Source of the DNA: Palsa-1150 sp036490515
GTDB taxonomy: Bacteria; Myxococcota_A; Polyangia; Polyangiales; Polyangiaceae
Direction: 5' to 3'
DNA: 64,000 nucleotides
NCBI GenBank assembly: GCA_036490515.1
Contig: DASXDU010000037.1
Span: 62,001 to 126,000, forward strand
Shown: piece after piece, positions 56,906-64,000 of the stretch
Numbering within the stretch: the first letter of the stretch is position 1
Layout of the letters: each line of letters starts with the position of its first letter
Program-made: the position numbers and the translations under genes
The notes under the pieces: generated by a model
What the model saw: the letters and a program-made list of their open reading frames with translations, nothing else
What the model was told of the DNA's origin: nothing
The model's database searches: none

Positions 56906-56994
56906 GAGAATGCCTCCGGCCTGAGGAGCGCGACGAACAGGTAGACGAGGAGACCGAGAGAGACGACCCCGCCGACGACGTAGAGGATGGGCAT
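56902..56994 (-). CDS. kdpF: K+-transporting ATPase small subunit KdpF
   Basis: A 30-aa single-helix protein, MPILYVVGGVVSLGLLVYLF followed by VALLRPEAFS; the closing LLRPE-x-F is the KdpF signature. It stabilises the KdpABC complex in the membrane. Its TGA stop overlaps the GTG start of kdpA by 4 bases. Automatic gene finders often miss this gene because of its size. Confidence 0.93.
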   Translation of the reverse strand: MPILYVVGGVVSLGLLVYLFVALLRPEAFS

Positions 56995-57008
56995 GACGCT
57001 GTGTCCTT

Positions 57009-57092
57009 TCAGACTCGATCGCAGAGGCGAACGAGCCCGACCGAGACGGCGAGCAGCGCGGCAGTGAGGGCGAGGTAGGCGAGGTCCATCAT
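57009..57092 (-). CDS. 27-aa membrane micropeptide upstream of kdpF
   Basis: A 27-aa peptide starting MMDLAYLALTAALLAVSVGL and ending VRLCDRV: one hydrophobic helix with a basic, Cys-containing end. Similar tiny peptides with a VRxCDR-type end lie in front of kdpF in other bacteria, as far as I recall. Its ATG overlaps the stop of the preceding 68-aa ORF (ATGATG) and kdpF begins 14 bases after its stop, so it is embedded in the operon. Role: perhaps a second Kdp accessory helix (inference). Confidence 0.65.
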   Translation of the reverse strand: MMDLAYLALTAALLAVSVGLVRLCDRV

Positions 57093-57295
57093 GCGAATCT
57101 CCGGGCGAGGAGGACGAGAGCGATGCAGCCTTCGAAGTCGAGGCCGTGAAGGGAACAGAGGACGAGTCGCAGCGCGGCCCAGCCGAGGACGAGGACCTCG
57201 GCGACGCGCTGCGCGCGGGCGAGCGGGTCTACCGTCCGCGCCTCGGTTGGGGGCAGCGCGGAGCGGCTCCGGTACGGATGCGGTCGAGCGCGCAT
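57089..57295 (-). CDS. 68-aa membrane protein, first gene of the kdp operon
   Basis: A 68-aa protein with a basic, Pro/Arg-rich leader and one or two hydrophobic stretches (VAEVLVLGWAALRLVLCSLH and EGCIALVLLARRFA). Its TGA stop overlaps the ATG of the 27-aa peptide, which supports real translation of both. It begins 24 bases downstream of the -10-like TATGTT and is therefore the first ORF of the kdp transcript. No family recognised. Confidence 0.5.
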   Translation of the reverse strand: MRARPHPYRSRSALPPTEARTVDPLARAQRVAEVLVLGWAALRLVLCSLHGLDFEGCIALVLLARRFA

Positions 57296-57334
57296 GGTTC
57301 GGCCCTCTGCACGCCGCGAACATAAGCGCGCGCT

Positions 57335-57383
57335 CGTTAAGAGGGCGTAAAGACGGGGCCCGGATGCATCAAGAAAGGGTCAA
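57335..57383 (-). promoter_or_regulatory. Phased TTNANN operator of the kdp operon (predicted KdpE site)
   Basis: Read on the minus strand: TTGACC (57383-57378), TTGATG (57372-57367), TTTACG (57351-57346), TTAACG (57340-57335). The distances between starts are 11, 21 and 11 bases; each pair is split by five bases, the two pairs by 15. A -10-like TATGTT (57324-57319) lies 10 bases past the last hexamer, taking the place of a -35 box as at PhoB/OmpR-type activated promoters. Identical spacing occurs upstream of the porin at 58046. Assignment to KdpE is inference from position and regulator family. Confidence 0.6.
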
Positions 57384-57426
57384 TGCCCGGGGACGCGACC
57401 GGGTGCCGTGGTAGGACGGGCTCGCG

Positions 57427-57927
57427 ATGCGCGTGGGGATGTTGCCGTGCCTGTTTGCCCTGGCGTTCTCTGCGTGCGCCTACAACCCCCTCCTGCCGGA
57501 CGTGCGCACCCCCGCCGACCGCGCGCGCGAGATGTCCCCACGATGCAGGGGCTTCGCCGAGGACGCCGCGTCGCCGCTCCTCGCGAGGGCGACGATCGAC
57601 TCCGTGGAGCCCGCGTACTCGTACGTGCAGTCGGGGCCGGGCGATCGGGAGGCGCGACTTCGCGGCGCGCGCATCCACGTGCGGCCCCTCCCGGGGCTTT
57701 CGCGCGAGTCGATCGCGCGCGCGCTCGAGTGCCACGAGTCGCGTGTGGTGCTGGGGGAGGTCGCCGCATCGGAGCAGGACCCGTACGTGCTCGCCGGGCA
57801 CTGGCTCGACGTCGACGCAGACTCGGAGGGCGACGGGTTCGTGGTGCAGGTCGAGCCGGTGGAGACCGCGGACGTGGGGCTCGCCCGCGAGGTGCTGGCC
57901 CGCGCGCGGCGGTTCGTTTCGCCCTGA
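57427..57927 (+). CDS. Lipoprotein, divergent from kdp
   Basis: A 166-aa exported protein. Signal peptide with lipobox FSAC near residue 17. The mature domain has alpha/beta character (GARIHVRPLPGLSRESIARA, HWLDVDADSEGDGFVVQVEP) with Cys40 and Cys102-like residues that may pair. No family recognised. It shares its upstream region with the kdp operon, whose phased hexamers lie 44-92 bases before its ATG, and so may be co-regulated with it. The porin gene follows after about 120 bases. Confidence 0.65.
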   Translation: MRVGMLPCLFALAFSACAYNPLLPDVRTPADRAREMSPRCRGFAEDAASPLLARATIDSVEPAYSYVQSGPGDREARLRGARIHVRPLPGLSRESIARALECHESRVVLGEVAASEQDPYVLAGHWLDVDADSEGDGFVVQVEPVETADVGLAREVLARARRFVSP

Positions 57928-57970
57928 CGTGCCGCACTCGCGCCGTCGAGCGTCTCGCGCGGCCGTCGCC

Positions 57971-58019
57971 TTGATCGAATCTTAACGCGCGGACGCGCCT
58001 TCTTTACGTCGCGTTGATT
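57971..58019 (+). promoter_or_regulatory. Phased TTNANN operator of the porin gene (predicted KdpE-type site)
   Basis: TTGATC (57971-57976), TTAACG (57982-57987), TTTACG (58003-58008), TTGATT (58014-58019): starts spaced 11, 21 and 11 bases, exactly as at the kdp promoter. A -10-like TAGCTT (58030-58035) lies 10 bases past the last hexamer. TTAACG and TTTACG occur at both promoters. Such TT-A-rich hexamers stand out in this very GC-rich DNA. Confidence 0.6.
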
Positions 58020-58045
58020 CGCGAGGTCCTAGCTTCGCGCTCGCG

Positions 58046-59479
58046 ATGACCCGCGTTCACGGTTTCACCATCCCCGCCGTCCTGGCATCGTTTCTCGTCG
58101 CGTCGTTCGCCCACGCCCAGGACCCTCTTCCCGCGCCCGCGCCCGCGCCCGAGAAGCCCTCCGAGCCCTTCGCCTTCGGCGACTTCACGTGGCTCAACGG
58201 CTCCAACCGCGCCCACAAGGCCGTCCTCGACACGCCGTACTTCACGCCCGAGTTCCTCGTCGACGTCAACTATACGTCGTCGCAGAATCGCCCCATCGAC
58301 AACACCGTCGTCGGTTCGACGGCGCTCTCGCGCAACAACGAGGTGACCCTCGCGTTCCTCGGCTTCGGCGGCGACTTCCACTACGAGCACGCGCGTGGAC
58401 GCCTGATGACCCAGTTCGGAGTTCGCTCGACGCTCGTCCCGCGCAACGACGGCAGCACGATGCGCGGCCAGTTCGATTTGCAGGACGCCCTCCGGTACCT
58501 CAGCGAGGCGTACGGCGGGTACCACTGGGACGCGATGCACGGCATCAACCTCGACGCCGGCATCTTCATGTCCTACGTCGGCCTCTTCTCGTACGACAAC
58601 TTCGAGAACTGGATGTACCTGCCGTCGTTCACGTCGGACAACACGCCCTGGTTCTTCAACGGTCTCCGCCTCCAGATGTTCACGAGCGACAAGCTGAAGA
58701 TCGAGCCGTGGCTCATCAACGGCTGGCAGACGTACGGCAAGTTCAACGAGATGCCCGGCTTCGGCGCCCAGATCCTCTATCGCCCAGTCGAGTGGCTCTC
58801 GATCCTCTCGAACGACTACGTCGGATGGGACACGCAGGACGACCCGGGGCGGAAGCGCTTCCACAGCGACAACAGCATCGAGGTCCGGTACTTCAACGAC
58901 CCGAACCGCACGTTCTTCAAGCGCGCCGCCTTCTCGATCACGGGCGACGTCGGCGGCGAGACCGGCGACGGCGTCACTCCCTTCGGCGGTCACCACGACG
59001 CCAGCGGGACCGGCGCCTCGTGCACGGTGGCGAGCCCCTGCGAGCAGCACTTCCTCAGCTGGATGGCCTACAACCGCATCTGGGTGCACGAGACGCTCGC
59101 CTTCAACGTCGGCGGCGGCATGATGAACAACCCCGGACGGTACCTCGTGCTCGCTCCCACCGGCGTCGCCTCGCCGTTCCAGCCGGAGAGCATCCAGGGC
59201 ATCGGCTACACGGCGCCCGGGCAGCAGGCGTTCAGCCTGAACCCGGGGACGACGTTCAACGCGTTCGATTACGAGGTCGGCATCCAGTACATGCCGAATG
59301 AGCTCATCACGTACGACCTCGAGTACAACCACCGACAGGCGGACGTGCCCTACTTCGCCGGCCACGGCGGCGTCACGTCGCCCGATGGCTACAGCACGAC
59401 CACCGTGCCCGCCGGCTGGCGCCCCGACCTCGTCAAGAGCGACTCGCGCATCATCGCGGCCATGCTGCTGCGCTTCTAG
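58046..59479 (+). CDS. Outer-membrane beta-barrel porin (BBP2-like)
   Basis: A 477-aa outer-membrane protein. The signal peptide ends FAHAQ near residue 25, followed by a short Pro/Ala stretch. Strands of 10-14 residues alternate with turns throughout (FGDFTWLNGSNRAHKAVLDT, PEFLVDVNYTSSQNRPIDN, LRLQMFTSDKLKIEPWLING, YEVGIQYMPNELITYDLEYN) and the last residue is Phe (IIAAMLLRF). The arrangement matches the putative beta-barrel porin-2 (BBP2) family, of unknown substrate. The phased hexamer element upstream and its near-leaderless mRNA suggest regulation together with kdp. Confidence 0.82.
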   Translation: MTRVHGFTIPAVLASFLVASFAHAQDPLPAPAPAPEKPSEPFAFGDFTWLNGSNRAHKAVLDTPYFTPEFLVDVNYTSSQNRPIDNTVVGSTALSRNNEVTLAFLGFGGDFHYEHARGRLMTQFGVRSTLVPRNDGSTMRGQFDLQDALRYLSEAYGGYHWDAMHGINLDAGIFMSYVGLFSYDNFENWMYLPSFTSDNTPWFFNGLRLQMFTSDKLKIEPWLINGWQTYGKFNEMPGFGAQILYRPVEWLSILSNDYVGWDTQDDPGRKRFHSDNSIEVRYFNDPNRTFFKRAAFSITGDVGGETGDGVTPFGGHHDASGTGASCTVASPCEQHFLSWMAYNRIWVHETLAFNVGGGMMNNPGRYLVLAPTGVASPFQPESIQGIGYTAPGQQAFSLNPGTTFNAFDYEVGIQYMPNELITYDLEYNHRQADVPYFAGHGGVTSPDGYSTTTVPAGWRPDLVKSDSRIIAAMLLRF

Positions 59480-59490
59480 GAGAGAGCCCG

Positions 59491-59838
59491 ATGAACGGCC
59501 TTCATTCACGAATCGGAGCCGCATCCGTGGTGCTCGCCGGCCTCCTGGCGATCGGGGCCAGCGGCGGCTGCAACGTCGGCCAGGAAGGCGAGCGTTGCAA
59601 CCCGAAGCTGAGCCACGACGAGTGCGGCTCGGGCCTGTCGTGCCAGCAGCCCGCCGACTGCCCGGAGAACTACTGCTGCCCCACCACCGGGACGAGCAGC
59701 AACCCGTATTGCCAGCAAGGGTGCAACGGAGGGCAGGCCTCCATCTGCGCCGCCGGCGGCGACGCGGACTGCTGGGAGCTCGTCGAGGGCGGGCAATCGC
59801 CGGGCGCGGACGGCGGGGGCGACACGTCGGTCGAGTGA
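59491..59838 (+). CDS. Small Cys-rich lipoprotein
   Basis: A 115-aa exported protein. Signal peptide with lipobox-like SGGC near residue 27. The mature part has about ten cysteines in close spacing (ERCNPKLSHDECGSGLSCQQ, ENYCCPTTGTSSNPYCQQGC), a disulfide-knotted pattern typical of myxobacterial surface proteins. It starts 11 bases after the porin stop, so it is probably co-transcribed with the porin. It is convergent with metH. Confidence 0.75.
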   Translation: MNGLHSRIGAASVVLAGLLAIGASGGCNVGQEGERCNPKLSHDECGSGLSCQQPADCPENYCCPTTGTSSNPYCQQGCNGGQASICAAGGDADCWELVEGGQSPGADGGGDTSVE

Positions 59839-59902
59839 GAGGGCCGGCCGGCCGGTCGTGAGCGACGCGCGCACGCGGAGAACGAGGCCTCTCGCTGGAC
59901 CT

Positions 59903-63702
<3,800 letters not shown>

Positions 63703-63706
<4 letters not shown>

Positions 63707-64000
63707 CGGGGCTGCCCTGGGGCTACGCCTTTCTCGGCGATCGAGAGGACCACGCGGAAATGGGGCTTCCTGGCCTCACGGCAGGCGACCTCGGAGACCA
63801 CGACGGTCAGGCCCGCGCGCGTGAGGCGCCCGCGAAGCACGTGGGGCTTGAAGCCGGGGTGGCGCTCGCCGTACGGAGCCGTGACGCTCGCCTGCTCGTG
63901 AGCGTCGAGCGCGAGGACGACCACGCGGCCCCCCGGGCGCAGGACGCGCGCGCACTCCTCGATCGCGCGCTGCGGCTTGTCGGCGTACGTGAGCGTGTGG
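63703..64000 (-). CDS. SAM-dependent methyltransferase, C-terminal part (runs off window)
   Basis: The last 98 codons of a minus-strand gene; the start lies beyond 64000. The visible part has LTYADKPQRAIEECARVLRP then GGRVVVLALDAHEQASVTAP, the post-motif III region of class I methyltransferases, followed by a C-terminal domain with HPGFKPHVLRGRLTRAGLTV. Methyltransferases of this kind, often fused to an N-terminal ArsR-type regulator, commonly precede metH; whether the DNA-binding part is present here cannot be seen. Its stop overlaps the metH start by 4 bases. Confidence 0.8.

Noticed and set aside
59840..59860. GGCCGGCC palindrome between the Cys-rich lipoprotein and metH as terminator
   Set aside because: No T-run and only a short self-complementary GC block; not enough to call.

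Overview
The window is very GC-rich DNA with dense coding on both strands. It looks like a chromosomal segment of a myxobacterium (Myxococcota, probably Polyangiales/Labilithrix-like). This is inferred from the many Ser/Gly-rich lipoproteins, the AgmX/PglI-type protein, eukaryote-like Ser/Thr kinase signalling, hybrid histidine kinases and the small KQSLYFPE-type protein. I see no rRNA, tRNA, CRISPR array, insertion sequence or prophage. Apart from the signalling and Kdp regions, most genes are short transcription units of envelope, lipid and signalling functions.

Layout. 1-9.1 kb: end of a DUF2804 gene, a lipoprotein, a cardiolipin-synthase-like PLD enzyme, an HSL-type esterase coupled to an EamA transporter with a long His-rich tail, an ABC exporter, a DUF2236/MpaB-like protein, a HIT hydrolase and an AI-2E-family permease. 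9.3-16.6 kb: secreted and lipid-anchored proteins, including a VWA lipoprotein, a tightly packed PA14 / polytopic membrane protein / arylsulfotransferase-like cluster, and a CAP-domain lipoprotein. 16.7-23 kb: a class III cyclase, a cluster of EVE, TerB, a 125-aa protein and a Ser/Thr kinase, a VanY-like peptidase and a receiver protein. 23-29.5 kb: an L,D-transpeptidase, a CheR methyltransferase and two large sensor kinases. 29.7-46.9 kb: patatin, an FGE-sulfatase-fold protein, aldehyde dehydrogenase, a Mur ligase without its N-terminal domain, an AgmX-type protein, an MBL hydrolase and several lipoproteins.

46.9-59.8 kb holds a complete high-affinity K+ uptake system on the minus strand: two micro-ORFs, then kdpF-kdpA-kdpB-kdpC-kdpD-kdpE, followed by a yezD-like gene and an OprO/P-type porin. 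Divergent to it are a lipoprotein, a second beta-barrel porin and a Cys-rich lipoprotein. The most striking non-coding signal of the window is here. The promoter regions of kdp and of the second porin each carry four TTNANN hexamers with the same 11-21-11 bp phasing, and in both the last hexamer lies 10 bp upstream of a -10-like element. That is the layout expected of a promoter activated by an OmpR/PhoB-type regulator such as KdpE, and it predicts that the outer-membrane porin and the inner-membrane pump are co-regulated.

59.9-64 kb: cobalamin-dependent methionine synthase (metH), translationally coupled to an upstream SAM-dependent methyltransferase gene that runs off the window.
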